This document shows, in pieces, positions 1-8,838 of a stretch of DNA of 64,000 nucleotides. Origin of the DNA: SICU01 sp038045445 (lineage in GTDB: Archaea > Nanobdellota > Nanobdellia > Pacearchaeales > GW2011-AR1). Each line of letters opens with the position of its first letter. Position 1 is the stretch's first letter. Made by a program: the position numbers and the translations under genes. Below the pieces are notes generated by a model. It searched no databases. It saw nothing but the letters and a program-made list of their open reading frames with translations, and was not told where the DNA came from. The stretch lies in the NCBI GenBank assembly GCA_038045445.1, contig JBBSYC010000008.1, forward strand, positions 12,330-76,329, written 5' to 3'.

Positions 1-1465
1 ATAGCTCCATAGATTCGTTGAGCTCTGGCTGGTCTTTAATTGTTCCCCAGCCACAATCATCATTTACGCATTCTATAAAAATAGTCTTTACTGGCACAAA
101 CTGGCTACTATTTCCTTTTAACAATTCTGCGACATATTGAGCGTTTATGTAATGCTTATCATAGAACATCCATGCATAAGCCCCTGTATAAATCCTTGAA
201 TCTACTAAAATAAGGGTATTCTCTTCTGTCTGAGAAGCATAAGACCTTAACTGCTGTGTTGCACTTCTAGAGGTTAATGGATCATGAAGATGCCATAAAT
301 TATATGATAAAATAATTATTAATAATAAAGCTATGAAATATTTTTGATAAAGAGGTTTATTTATCTTCGACACAATCTGAACTATGAAGTGACTCCCAAA
401 TAAAGCAAATAATGAAAAGAATGAAGTATAATGTGTTTGCAAAACTATTGAAGACGCGATAAATAATAATACAAAAATAAACATTCCTAAGAAAAATAAT
501 TTCTCTAGCTTTTTATCTTCTTTTCTTAACCTCTTAAAACAATAAAATATTCCAAGTAAACCTATAAGAAAAACCAACAGATCTTCTTTTATGAAATATA
601 CTGTAAGAATAGAATATAGATTTTTTACTAATTTGTTTAAAACAAACCCTTCACCATGGGCAAGCCCTGGACCTGTATAGAATTCAGGGTTTATTCTAAG
701 GAACTGTGCAAGAGGCAAGTCTACAATGCCTTTTGATTTAAAGAGGAAAATATTATACATTATAATTGGAACTAATCCAATTAACAAAATAACTATAAAA
801 AGAATAAATCTCCTCAAGTTATTTTTAAATAATTCTTTATTAGATTTATAATTCTTGAACATAATCCATATCATGAAAATTAAAAATACAATCACAAAGG
901 CTCCTGTGATTATTTTAACCAATTCTGCAATGGCTAAAAATACCGCGGCAAGAATCGATATTTTACCTTTATCTTGATAGGACTTAATGAAAAAATAAGA
1001 AGCCAGAAGAACAAAAAACATCATTGTCTGGTCTTGATAGCTTGAGGTCCAAGTTATATGGAAAGCAGATATTGCCAGAAGAAATGCTGCTATCAAACCC
1101 GCTTTTTTATTATATAATCTGGTAGCTATCATATAAACTACAATTATGGAAAGACTTCCAAATATAAATGACAAAAATCTTGCAGTCAGTAAACTTACTC
1201 CAAATATCCTATAAGCATAATCGGTTAAATAATACCATATTGGACCTTGAGTCATTGTGCTTAAAGGTGCAAGTTTTGAGAACCCTAATGCATGAACTCC
1301 ATGAACCATCTCGTCCTCCACATGAGTAAGATTTGATGATACAATAAATCTTAAGATAAATCCAAGCAGAAATATAGAGATTAAGAGAATTTTTTGATTA
1401 TTTTTAAAATAATTAAAAATAATATCTATAAAGTTACTTTTTTTATTGCGTCCTTTTTCAATCAT
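1..1465 (-). CDS. GT39-like membrane glycosyltransferase, 3' end beyond window
   Basis: An open reading frame of about 488 residues starts at the ATG at 1463-1465 and runs off the left edge without a stop. The translation is a polytopic membrane protein with many hydrophobic helices. An acidic pair in the first external loop (HVEDEMVHG, about residue 40) is followed by an aromatic stretch (QGPIWYYLTDYA), the arrangement expected of GT-C enzymes of the GT39/ArnT/PMT type, which move a sugar from a polyprenyl-phosphate carrier. The last visible part is a soluble loop. It is the distal gene of an apparent four-gene operon with the RmlD-like, methyltransferase and GT2 genes, 37 nt after the RmlD-like stop. 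Sugar and acceptor cannot be told from sequence. The family call is moderately sure. Confidence 0.72.
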   Translation of the reverse strand, partial: MIEKGRNKKSNFIDIIFNYFKNNQKILLISIFLLGFILRFIVSSNLTHVEDEMVHGVHALGFSKLAPLSTMTQGPIWYYLTDYAYRIFGVSLLTARFLSFIFGSLSIIVVYMIATRLYNKKAGLIAAFLLAISAFHITWTSSYQDQTMMFFVLLASYFFIKSYQDKGKISILAAVFLAIAELVKIITGAFVIVFLIFMIWIMFKNYKSNKELFKNNLRRFILFIVILLIGLVPIIMYNIFLFKSKGIVDLPLAQFLRINPEFYTGPGLAHGEGFVLNKLVKNLYSILTVYFIKEDLLVFLIGLLGIFYCFKRLRKEDKKLEKLFFLGMFIFVLLFIASSIVLQTHYTSFFSLFALFGSHFIVQIVSKINKPLYQKYFIALLLIIILSYNLWHLHDPLTSRSATQQLRSYASQTEENTLILVDSRIYTGAYAWMFYDKHYINAQYVAELLKGNSSQFVPVKTIFIECVNDDCGWGTIKDQPELNESMEL

Positions 1466-1502
1466 GTAATTATAAAGTTTGAGATTATATAAATATAAAG
1501 TA

Positions 1503-2333
1503 TTAATGATTTTTTATCTTTAAATAATAGTCTTTCAAAGCACCCTGCCATGGTCTTAATTTTATTTTATTTGAAATCAAACATTCGCTTTCTGACCTTG
1601 CAGGAATTCCAACAGATGCTGTAAAATTTGTATTTACTACTTCAACTAAATTTTTTTTATTTTTTATTGACGCCACTTCTTTTACAACATCATATGCAGA
1701 GCCACAGTTGGAATTAGCTATATGAAATATTCCTTTCGAGTTGGACTGAATAAGTTTTTTTAGTTCATCTATGAAATCAACAATGTATGTTGGAGAACCT
1801 GTGCTATCATCTGTAGCTTTTATTCCTGAAAGACTTTCGGAATTTATAAGATAGTCTATGAATTTTGAAAAACCACTTTTCTTATAACTTAAACCAAACA
1901 ACCATCCAGTTCTAATAATCAAAAAGTTTTTAGTTATTCTTTGCAATATTAGTTCTGCCAAATATTTAGTTTTTCCGTATATATTCAATGGGTTTGGCAA
2001 GTGGTTCTCGTCAAAATGTTCGCCTGCTTTTCCGTTAAAAATCGCTCCACTCGAGATAATTATTATAGGAATATTTAATTCTAAAGCTTCTGTGGCTACA
2101 TTACATAACCCTAAAACATTAACCTCATACGCAAGAGAAGGGTTTTTTTCAGAATTATTCAAATCTACTGAAGCAAGACATAATACGGCAGAAGGATTGT
2201 ATTTTAATAATGCTTTTTTTACATCTTCTATTTTAGTTATGTCTAAGTCTTTATGAGATAACTTTATTCCAAATTGTATCTCTTGGGCTATAGCACTATC
2301 TTTTCCAATTATAAGAACTTTAGATATATCCAT
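1503..2333 (-). CDS. RmlD-like dTDP-4-dehydrorhamnose reductase family protein
   Basis: A 276-residue extended/atypical SDR protein. The N-terminal Rossmann strand is followed by a degenerate dinucleotide motif (GKDSAIAQEI) instead of a clean GxxGxxG. The catalytic Tyr-Lys pair lies in YGKTK at about residue 119, and the RTGWLFG motif near 144 is typical of RmlD. Family members reduce dTDP-4-keto-rhamnose or a related keto sugar with NAD(P)H. The ATG overlaps the TAA of the upstream methyltransferase gene by one base, so translation is probably coupled. With the methyltransferase next door, the product is more likely a branched deoxysugar than plain rhamnose, but this is inference. Confidence 0.8.
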   Translation of the reverse strand: MDISKVLIIGKDSAIAQEIQFGIKLSHKDLDITKIEDVKKALLKYNPSAVLCLASVDLNNSEKNPSLAYEVNVLGLCNVATEALELNIPIIIISSGAIFNGKAGEHFDENHLPNPLNIYGKTKYLAELILQRITKNFLIIRTGWLFGLSYKKSGFSKFIDYLINSESLSGIKATDDSTGSPTYIVDFIDELKKLIQSNSKGIFHIANSNCGSAYDVVKEVASIKNKKNLVEVVNTNFTASVGIPARSESECLISNKIKLRPWQGALKDYYLKIKNH

Positions 2334-3565
2334 TAAAATTCCTCTACCTTTAAGTCTGGGAAGGGAATTATCATCTTAAAAAAAGGCATAATTTCTTTTA
2401 GCCTATTAACAAAACTATCTTTATAATTCCATGAAAGTAAAAGGAAAGTGATTTTGTCTTTCTCATCTTTAAGTGCTTGAATTGGTTTTACTGGAATGTG
2501 AACTCCAGGGGCAACTTTGCCTTGTTTTAAAATAGTATCATCTATTATATAGTCTACATCTTTTGAATTAATCCCTATATAATTCATTATTACTACTCCC
2601 CTAGCAGGTGCTCCAAGGCCTATGATTTTATGGTTTTTTGCTTTTTCAATATTTATTAATTTTCTCATTTCAATTTTATAATTCTTTACTTTATTTTCTA
2701 CTTTTTTGTAATTATCTACATCTGCTAACCCAAATTTAACTTCTTCATTTAACAAGTCGCTTACTGATCTAGATATTGGCTTTGTAAATTCATCTTTCAT
2801 TGCAAATATTCTTAATGAGCCCCCTTGAGTTGGAATCTTTTCAACATCAAAAACGGTCAGACCAGCCATCCTGAAAGTAGAGATGAGTGAATGCAATGAG
2901 AAGGTATACACGTGTTCGTGATAAATTGTATCAAATTCTCCCCTTAAGATTGTTTCAAGAGCATATACTCCTTCCATCATCAAGACTCCATTATCTTTAA
3001 GGATTATTCTTACTCCTTTTAGCAGATCAATATTATTAGGAGTATGAGGAATAACGTTTAAAGCAATGGCTAAGTCAAATTTTCCCTTATCTTTTAAAAT
3101 ATTTGAAGCTGTTTTTGTGTTGAAAAACTCAGGGATATAATCTACTCCTTTTTGTTTATTTACTTCCACAAGATTTAACGCTGGATCCACCCCTAAAACA
3201 TTTGAAGAGTATTTTTTAAAGAAAGAGAGAAGCGTTCCGTCATTTGAACCTATCTCTAAAATTTTTGTTTTTTCGTTTAGGCTTAATTTTTTATTTATAT
3301 GATCTGCTACACTCTCTAAGTGCTGGATATTTGTCTGTGAGCCTGCAGATAAATGAAGATAATTCCTGAAAAGATCTTGGGGAGGCACAATCTCTTCTAA
3401 TTGAACAAGAAAACAATTTGGACAATAAGCCAAGTTAAGAGGATAGGATTTTTCATTTTTTATTTCTTCTTTTGTGATAAAAGCATTTACTGGAGGAATA
3501 TTTCCTAACTCTAAAAATCTAGATATCTCCTCGAATCCACAAGACTTGCATTTTAAGCTATTCAT
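2333..3565 (-). CDS. Sugar C-methyltransferase (Methyltransf_13/11/14 architecture)
   Basis: About 410 residues in the three-part layout of sugar C-3 methyltransferases such as TylC3 and NovU. An N-terminal zinc-binding domain has CKSC near residue 5 and CPNC near 50. A central SAM-binding Rossmann domain has motif I ILEIGSNDGTLL near 105. The C-terminal domain holds IGLGAPARGVVIMNY near 320. Such enzymes methylate a carbon of a nucleotide-activated keto-deoxysugar using SAM. I chose the ATG at 3563-3565; an in-frame TTG at 3575-3577 would add four residues and sit directly on the end of the GT2 gene. Operon position between GT2 and an RmlD-like reductase fits a deoxysugar pathway. Confidence 0.8.
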   Translation of the reverse strand: MNSLKCKSCGFEEISRFLELGNIPPVNAFITKEEIKNEKSYPLNLAYCPNCFLVQLEEIVPPQDLFRNYLHLSAGSQTNIQHLESVADHINKKLSLNEKTKILEIGSNDGTLLSFFKKYSSNVLGVDPALNLVEVNKQKGVDYIPEFFNTKTASNILKDKGKFDLAIALNVIPHTPNNIDLLKGVRIILKDNGVLMMEGVYALETILRGEFDTIYHEHVYTFSLHSLISTFRMAGLTVFDVEKIPTQGGSLRIFAMKDEFTKPISRSVSDLLNEEVKFGLADVDNYKKVENKVKNYKIEMRKLINIEKAKNHKIIGLGAPARGVVIMNYIGINSKDVDYIIDDTILKQGKVAPGVHIPVKPIQALKDEKDKITFLLLSWNYKDSFVNRLKEIMPFFKMIIPFPDLKVEEF

Positions 3566-3577
3566 GTAAATTCTCAA

Positions 3578-4360
3578 TTATAACTGCTTAAATACCTTAT
3601 TATGTCCTAAATGTGCCTTCGCCCAAATAAACTGACCCAGAACTCCGAATGAACGTATAGCATACCAACTAGCTCCTTTTATTGAGTGAGATGTATGGTC
3701 TGCATGGTAATCTGCTTCAACAGGAACCTCTTTTACATGCATCTTATAATAAGCTGCCTGAGCAATAATTTGGAAGCTGAACAGGTAATCATTAGTATTC
3801 TCATCATAAGGAACTTTTTCTAATAGCTTTCGACCATATATTCTAAATCCAGTGTGAAATTCAGTTAGTTTTAACCCTAAGACCAAACGATCAAAAAAGC
3901 TTAATCCCCTATTAGCAAGGAATCTTATTAGAGGCATTCCATCTTTTAGTGCTTGTCCTTTTTTCTGGAAACGAGATCCTAAAATAAGTTGAGCTTTTCC
4001 TTCTTGCATATAGGGCATTGCATATTTTATAGAAATTGGATTAAATTGAGCGCCGTCTCCATGAATTTCTACAATATAATCTGCACCCATTTCAAGAGCT
4101 TTCTTTATTCCAGCTTTAAGGTTCCCACCATAACCTCTATTTGGAACATGCCTGAATGCTTTTAATCCTAATTTTTTAGCTACCTCATAAGTTCCATCTT
4201 TAGAGCCGTCATCCATCAATATCAGATCATCCAAAAGCTCTTTTGGTATTGCCTTTATCCTTTCTACTGCGCGGGGTAACATTCTTGCAACATTGTATGC
4301 TAGAATTACTCCAATTACTTTAGGTTTTTTTATACCATACTTTAGTTGTTTCTTAACCAT
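3578..4360 (-). CDS. GT2 glycosyltransferase, DPM1-like
   Basis: A 260-residue family 2 glycosyltransferase with the GT-A fold. It shows VIGVILAYN at the first strand, the DDGSKDGT loop near residue 50, the metal-binding region EIHGDGAQ near 99, and LGSRFQKKG near 128, all usual in dolichyl-phosphate mannose synthase-like proteins. No C-terminal membrane segment follows, so it is the short soluble DPM1 type. It probably loads a sugar from a nucleotide donor onto a polyprenyl phosphate, which the GT39-like protein of the same operon could then use. First gene of the minus-strand operon ending off the left edge. TATA-like DNA lies upstream at about 4383-4400. The exact sugar is unknown. Confidence 0.82.
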   Translation of the reverse strand: MVKKQLKYGIKKPKVIGVILAYNVARMLPRAVERIKAIPKELLDDLILMDDGSKDGTYEVAKKLGLKAFRHVPNRGYGGNLKAGIKKALEMGADYIVEIHGDGAQFNPISIKYAMPYMQEGKAQLILGSRFQKKGQALKDGMPLIRFLANRGLSFFDRLVLGLKLTEFHTGFRIYGRKLLEKVPYDENTNDYLFSFQIIAQAAYYKMHVKEVPVEADYHADHTSHSIKGASWYAIRSFGVLGQFIWAKAHLGHNKVFKQL

Positions 4361-4382
4361 CTTGAAAAACGTAATAAAACAG

Positions 4383-4400
4383 GTTTATAAAGATATATAA
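4383..4400. promoter_or_regulatory. TATA-rich divergent promoter region
   Basis: The DNA between the divergent GT2 and SemiSWEET starts contains overlapping TATA elements (tttataaagatatataa). The element is about 15-30 bases from the plus-strand ATG at 4415 and a similar distance from the minus-strand ATG at 4360, the spacing expected for archaeal promoters with short or no leaders. Read from sequence pattern only. Confidence 0.4.
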
Positions 4401-4414
4401 TTTTTAGTGCTCGA

Positions 4415-4666
4415 ATGATTACAGATATCGTAGGATATGTGGCTGCAATAATGGGAACGTTAATTATGTTTCCTCAATTGATTAAAACAATAAGAACAAA
4501 AAGTGCCAAAGACGTTTCTATGGGTATGTTAATTGTTTTTCTAATTAATTGCTTTCTTTGGGTAACTTAGGGAATATTAATAAAAGACGGTCCTGTGGCC
4601 ATAAGTAATTCTTTAGTCTTTATCATACTCGTAATTGAGATTGTTTTGAAAATTAAATATAAATAA
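4415..4666 (+). pseudogene. SemiSWEET sugar transporter with in-frame TAG
   Basis: The frame from ATG 4415 to TAA 4664-4666 encodes a complete SemiSWEET/PQ-loop half transporter of about 83 codons with three membrane helices and the MFPQLIKTIRTKSAKDVS loop containing the PQ motif. Codon 52 (4568-4570) is TAG. It falls inside the family signature usually read W-x-x-Y-G-x-L-I, here LWVT-stop-GILIKDGPVAISNS, so TAG replaces the position normally held by Tyr. One base change from TAT or TAC explains it. Both halves keep good SemiSWEET sequence, so the lesion is recent, suppressed in vivo, or a sequence error. TAG ends other genes here, so general recoding is unlikely. It sits convergently against the Nudix-like gene with one base between. 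Confidence 0.75.
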
Positions 4667-4667
4667 A

Positions 4668-5567
4668 TTAGTTTTTAACTAAGAATCCGCTTTCCAGGTT
4701 GCCAAACTCTACCCTCTTTCCAGATTCTTTTATTTGTCTAACGGTATAGTTGAATTGGTCTCTATCTAGTGCACCCATTAAAACTGCTGCTCCATCTCCA
4801 ACCATTTCTCTTGTTCCAGTGTATTTGTCGATTATGAAGTCTACTAATTGTCTTTTAGGTACAAAGAAATATCCAGAAGCAGTCTTAGGATTTATTCCTG
4901 GCTTCAATTCTTCTGGAGCTAAATGCGTTTTAAGACCGAAAGAAATCATTCCACTAAAATCTGGAGCTTCGCTAGAATGAACGTTTGTTACTCCAAGAAG
5001 AGTTGCATCTGAAGGTTTTAACCCTAATTCTCTGAACATTTTCTCTTCTAAATCTGTTTGTGGTTTAATTACTCCGCCATCATATATCTTACATAACCCT
5101 GCGCAAGAAGAGTCAATCAAGTTAGGGGCGTGTGTTGCATTAGATGGTCTTCTGTGAACTAAAATTGTTCCATCTCCTGTTTCGAGATAAGCTCCAACAG
5201 CAAGTATTCTCATCCTACTGTAAAAATCTGGTTGTAATCTTCTCTCTTCTAATGGAAGAGCTCTTAATTCTTTATCAAAATCAGGATTTAGAGATGTTCT
5301 AGTTGTAGCTACATAATCTTGGAAATTTGATGCGTCACAAATTAAAACACCGTCACGACTAGAAGATAGAGTGGCTAATGGTCCTGCAGTGGCTTTAGGA
5401 TTAGCAACAAGAACTTTATCTTTCCAGACTCGTTCAATAATAGATTTATCAGAGCTTGTGATATATCGAGAGAATTCTGATCCAGACATGGTTACATTTA
5501 ATGCTTCTGGAGATACAGGGTTTTCTGGAGTATAGAAGAATTCTATTTCTGCTCTCGGATTTGTCAT
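4668..5567 (-). CDS. Nudix-like hydrolase with degenerate Nudix box
   Basis: A 299-residue protein whose middle (about 120-190) looks like a Nudix fold: GAYLETGDGTILVHRRP, then CAGLCKIYDGG and LEEKMFRELGLKPSD. The last part aligns with the Nudix box end, but the usual R-E-x-x-E-E-x-G is altered to E-K-x-x-R-E-x-G, so activity on a nucleoside diphosphate-linked substrate is uncertain. An N-terminal part of about 110 residues is not recognised. The gene is monocistronic-looking and convergent with the broken SemiSWEET gene. The call rests on the fold-like pattern and could be wrong outside the middle domain. Confidence 0.5.
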   Translation of the reverse strand: MTNPRAEIEFFYTPENPVSPEALNVTMSGSEFSRYITSSDKSIIERVWKDKVLVANPKATAGPLATLSSSRDGVLICDASNFQDYVATTRTSLNPDFDKELRALPLEERRLQPDFYSRMRILAVGAYLETGDGTILVHRRPSNATHAPNLIDSSCAGLCKIYDGGVIKPQTDLEEKMFRELGLKPSDATLLGVTNVHSSEAPDFSGMISFGLKTHLAPEELKPGINPKTASGYFFVPKRQLVDFIIDKYTGTREMVGDGAAVLMGALDRDQFNYTVRQIKESGKRVEFGNLESGFLVKN

Positions 5568-5622
5568 AAATTAGTTCTGTGGATTTTGGTATATAAATCT
5601 TAGTATTGTTACTATTATGTAA

Positions 5623-6291
5623 TTAATCATTATATGCCTGCCTTTGTGTCGGTAAAAAGAATTTTGCAAGAGCCATGTTCCCTCTAAATAATGCAATAAA
5701 TCTGCCATATAAACTTTTTTCAGGTGTGTCTTTAGAATAAAACGGGTGTGCTTTTTCCATAAATCTTGAAAGAGCAGAATAATCTCCCCTTTCAACACCT
5801 AATTTCTTCATATCTTTTGCGACGATTACTTTTTGAATCCATTCAATGAATCTAGTATATGAACCACTTCGAGGATTATTTGTTGGTTCTGGATTGAAAT
5901 GCTTACTATCTCCAAATACTAATTCTGCACAGTATCTACTCCTACCCATATGGAATGGGTCTGTAATAAGAGCTATTTCTCTTTGATCTGCTCCAATTAA
6001 TTGGCGTGAGAAATAAAAATTACCTAATGTATCCAGGGACTGCTCCTCACAAGATATCATTCTTGTTGGAACTCCTTGGGATAATAAAAAATCTGCAACT
6101 TGGTGACATTCTCTTTTCATTTCTTTTGGTAACGTTCTTCCTAAAAATCCAGAATGTGAACCAGAAACAAGAATTGGGGTATCTCCATTAGACTCTGAAA
6201 ACATTTGTATTGCTCTCTGACTTCTGTGCCTTAATTTAGTATCTTCTCCAGATAAGATCATTATTAAATCGAGTTTCATAAAAATAGACAA
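5623..6291 (-). CDS. DUF218 (YdcF/SanA-like) protein
   Basis: A 222-residue protein with the DUF218 pattern: an opening strand IMILSGEDT, VSGSHSG near residue 60, a middle SLDTLGNFYFSRQLI near 107, and the late ALITDPFHMGRSRYCAE near 127. DUF218 proteins have a Rossmann-like fold and are linked to envelope and polysaccharide functions; their reaction is largely unknown. No membrane anchor is visible, unlike many bacterial members. A second ATG four codons in (MKLDL) could be the start. It lies between the Nudix-like gene and the epimerase gene on the same strand, which supports a link to surface sugars. Confidence 0.7.
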   Translation of the reverse strand: MSIFMKLDLIMILSGEDTKLRHRSQRAIQMFSESNGDTPILVSGSHSGFLGRTLPKEMKRECHQVADFLLSQGVPTRMISCEEQSLDTLGNFYFSRQLIGADQREIALITDPFHMGRSRYCAELVFGDSKHFNPEPTNNPRSGSYTRFIEWIQKVIVAKDMKKLGVERGDYSALSRFMEKAHPFYSKDTPEKSLYGRFIALFRGNMALAKFFLPTQRQAYND

Positions 6292-6322
6292 ATTAGGCCA
6301 TTCTTAAAGCTTGGGTAACAAA

Positions 6323-7396
6323 TCAATCGTGTTTTTCGCCATTAGACCATCTCGGACTCGAAGCTAAACTGTAATTGATTAATGGTTCTTTGATGATTTT
6401 CTTCATAACTTCCAGATTATAATAATTAATGTCATCCATGTTTATTAATTGCCCCGATTTATGAGCATCTTCAATCTCTTTAAGACCATGCTCTATTCCA
6501 TATAAACATTTGAATCCACATATCTTTTCAAATTTTCTGAAGCTTACTCTATAAGACCTATTGTCTTTGTTTTGTTCCACTCTTTCAACTGGGGAATTAT
6601 TGAAGTATCTTGAAATTAAAGGAACTAAGTCCTTTATCATAAAATTCAAGTCGCTGTTTCCGACGTTAAAAATTTGCTTGTTTGTGATGTTTGGATCTTC
6701 TTCCATCACCACCATGATAGCTCTGCTTGCATCTTTTACATGTAAAAATGGTCTATACTGTGTTCCATCTCCATTAAGCAATATGCTTTTTCCCTGTAAT
6801 GCTCTTTTAGCCATAACATTGACAGCAATATCAAACCTCATTCTCGGAGAATATCCGAAGAGTGTGGCAAATCTTAAAGATGTAATTGAGAATTTAGAGT
6901 CTGCAAGTGGAAATAGGGCATTCTCGCATTGAAGTTTAGACAATGCATAAAGAGTAACTGGTCCGACATCTGACTGCTCGTCAAGGAACTTGTCTCCGCT
7001 AGCCCCATAAACACTGCATGATGAAATAAAAATAAATTTCTTTATACCTTCTACTTTTGCTCTTCTTGCTAATGACATTGTTGCCAAGAAATTAGTTTGA
7101 ATTGTTAGATTGGGATCTAAATCTCCTGAAGGATCGTTAGACATCCCAGATAAATGAATCACTGTTTCCACTTCATTAAACAGATCTGGTATATTTTCAT
7201 GATGCGCAATATCCATTTCAGTTATTTTTAGATTAGGATTTGTGAGGTATTTTTCTATCGAAGACTTTCCGAAATAAAAAGTATCTACTACATGCACTTT
7301 GTAATCTTTTTCAAGAAGCATAGGAACTAAAATAGATCCCAAATATCCAGCACCTCCGGTAACTACTACTCTTTTATAATTGTGAAAATCTTTCAT
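6323..7396 (-). CDS. NAD-dependent sugar epimerase/dehydratase (extended SDR)
   Basis: A 357-residue extended SDR with VVVTGGAGYLGS (glycine-rich NAD loop) at residues 10-21, VIHLSGMSND near 84, FISSCSVYGAS with the catalytic Ser/Thr region near 122, and YALSK carrying the catalytic Tyr-Lys near 150. Relatives include UDP-glucose 4-epimerases and nucleotide-sugar dehydratases; the substrate cannot be fixed here. The C-terminal half includes RPFLHVKDASRAI, typical of the substrate domain. It stops with TGA and stands 31 nt from the DUF218 gene upstream of it on the map. It probably supplies an activated sugar for the envelope glycans. Confidence 0.8.
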   Translation of the reverse strand: MKDFHNYKRVVVTGGAGYLGSILVPMLLEKDYKVHVVDTFYFGKSSIEKYLTNPNLKITEMDIAHHENIPDLFNEVETVIHLSGMSNDPSGDLDPNLTIQTNFLATMSLARRAKVEGIKKFIFISSCSVYGASGDKFLDEQSDVGPVTLYALSKLQCENALFPLADSKFSITSLRFATLFGYSPRMRFDIAVNVMAKRALQGKSILLNGDGTQYRPFLHVKDASRAIMVVMEEDPNITNKQIFNVGNSDLNFMIKDLVPLISRYFNNSPVERVEQNKDNRSYRVSFRKFEKICGFKCLYGIEHGLKEIEDAHKSGQLINMDDINYYNLEVMKKIIKEPLINYSLASSPRWSNGEKHD

Positions 7397-7495
7397 AATG
7401 TATATATCTCTTATTAATCGGCTAGAAATATTATTTATAAAGTTATTGATAAACTAAAACAATAGTAATTTAAACATCTGGACTGAAAAATTGGA

Positions 7496-7774
7496 ATGGT
7501 TCTTGTAAAAGTTTTAGGCTTAATAGATTTTATCGCGTCAATTATATTATTATTGATGGTCTTCTCTGTGGATATTCCATTACAAGTTTTAATCTTCATA
7601 GGAGCGCTTCTGTTTGTTAAAAGCCTCTTTATTCTGGGGGGAGATTTTTTGAGTATTGTTGATCTTGTTGCTTCATTGACTCTTTTTATGGGAATTTTCT
7701 TTTCACCCTTTGCATTTTTACTATGGATTTTAAGTTTGCTATTGATCTCAAAAGGAGTTGCTAGTTTCTTATAA
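7496..7774 (+). CDS. Small hydrophobic membrane protein
   Basis: A 92-residue protein made almost wholly of three hydrophobic stretches with short loops (about 5-25, 28-48 and 53-90). No catalytic motif is visible and I do not recognise a characterised family, though small proteins of this kind recur in archaeal genomes. Its last six bases overlap the restored 3' end of the converging Nudix gene. The start ATG at 7496 follows an AT-rich region with TATA-like sequence. Confidence 0.55.
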   Translation: MVLVKVLGLIDFIASIILLLMVFSVDIPLQVLIFIGALLFVKSLFILGGDFLSIVDLVASLTLFMGIFFSPFAFLLWILSLLLISKGVASFL

Positions 7775-8286
7775 TCTTTTTAAAGCTAATTCTAAAAAGT
7801 CTCTCACATATGGGTGTAATGACCTTTCTTTTTTCCTAAATACTTCTTCATTAACAATTACGAAACCTGAATGAAATCGATCTATCTGTATCTCCCCCTA
7901 CCTTTTGCTACGTACATCAAGTTGAAAGTATCTGTTCCTTTATTATGAGGGAATGGTGCCTCTCTAAAATAAGTTCTACTAACATTTAAAAGTGCCAAGT
8001 CTTCCAAGTCTAACCCTGATTCTTGTTTTGCCACTTGCATTATTCCTTCTTCCGAGGAAGTCCCTTTTTGTAAGCGCCCGCCGACAGGCCATAATTCTCT
8101 TAATGCAGGAGCATTTCTTCTCTCCAAAAGCAGAAATCCTCCACAACACTCAATTAGAACATCTGCGCACAAGATTATCGAATTTCTATGAATTATTAGG
8201 TATTCTTCCTCTGGTATAAACCCTATTCTCAAACGGTTTAAATCAATAGGCCTGCCGTCTTCAAGTGCATACTCTTTATAATCCAT
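7769..8286 (-). pseudogene. Nudix hydrolase frameshifted at a G run
   Basis: The intact frame from ATG 8284-8286 gives 134 residues with a Nudix region: GFLLLERRNAPALRELWP, then GGRLQKG and a box-like segment ending QESGLDL, close to GDP-mannose mannosyl hydrolase-type proteins. It stops at TAG 7882-7884. Just before the stop lies a run of five G in the coding strand (about 7892-7897). One extra G would give KGRGEIQIDRFHSG and continue to TAA at 7769-7771, adding a natural-looking Nudix C terminus ending HPYVRDFLELALKRL. So the gene is either mutated or misread at the run. The upstream cupin ends in TAG directly followed by this ATG, in the same frame, so the two are surely co-translated. Confidence 0.7.
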
Positions 8287-8799
8287 CTAAATTAAAGGAA
8301 AAGAGATGTAATTTCCTTTATCGTGTGGGTTAAAATCGTTGGGGGCATCTACTATAAACGGAACTAAAACGCTTCCGGAGCTTAAAATAAAGGTGTGCGC
8401 CAATCCTGGAGAAACCTTTACAAATTTTCTATTTGGATCTGAGCTATCTACATCTAATGTTGTTTCAACACCAAATAAACCTTGATATTTTGAGCATTGT
8501 GCGATAGACTCTGGAACAACTATTTCTGGTTTTATTCTATTTGTTTCTCCGGGCATTACTGCTCTTATAATGAGAGTTCCCTTACCTTTTGCTATTGTAA
8601 AATATTCTCCATAATTGGCATGAAAATGTTGTCCTAATGGCAATCCAGAAGTATCTAAGACATCTATAAAGTTTACTACTGCTATTTCTTGACCATGTAA
8701 ATATCCTATAGGCATATCAGTAATTACTCTTCTACTATCTCTGTGACCCCCTGCTGGGTGTACCCTTACCATACCTTCTAGTTCAGATTCCTTTGACAT
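8287..8799 (-). CDS. Cupin-domain sugar-modifying protein
   Basis: A 170-residue single-domain cupin. The metal-binding motif is visible as GQHFHANYGEYFTIAKGKG (His-x-His and Glu, about residues 57-75), with the second motif near FVKVSPGLAHTFIL (about 128-141). Cupins next to sugar genes are often epimerases or isomerases of nucleotide sugars. It ends with TAG immediately followed by the ATG of the Nudix gene. The tight pairing suggests that both act on one activated sugar; this is inference. No signal peptide. Confidence 0.65.
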   Translation of the reverse strand: MSKESELEGMVRVHPAGGHRDSRRVITDMPIGYLHGQEIAVVNFIDVLDTSGLPLGQHFHANYGEYFTIAKGKGTLIIRAVMPGETNRIKPEIVVPESIAQCSKYQGLFGVETTLDVDSSDPNRKFVKVSPGLAHTFILSSGSVLVPFIVDAPNDFNPHDKGNYISFPLI

Positions 8800-8838
8800 G
8801 AAAAGGGGTTAAAAACATGCTTTTTAAAAGTTGTGGCC

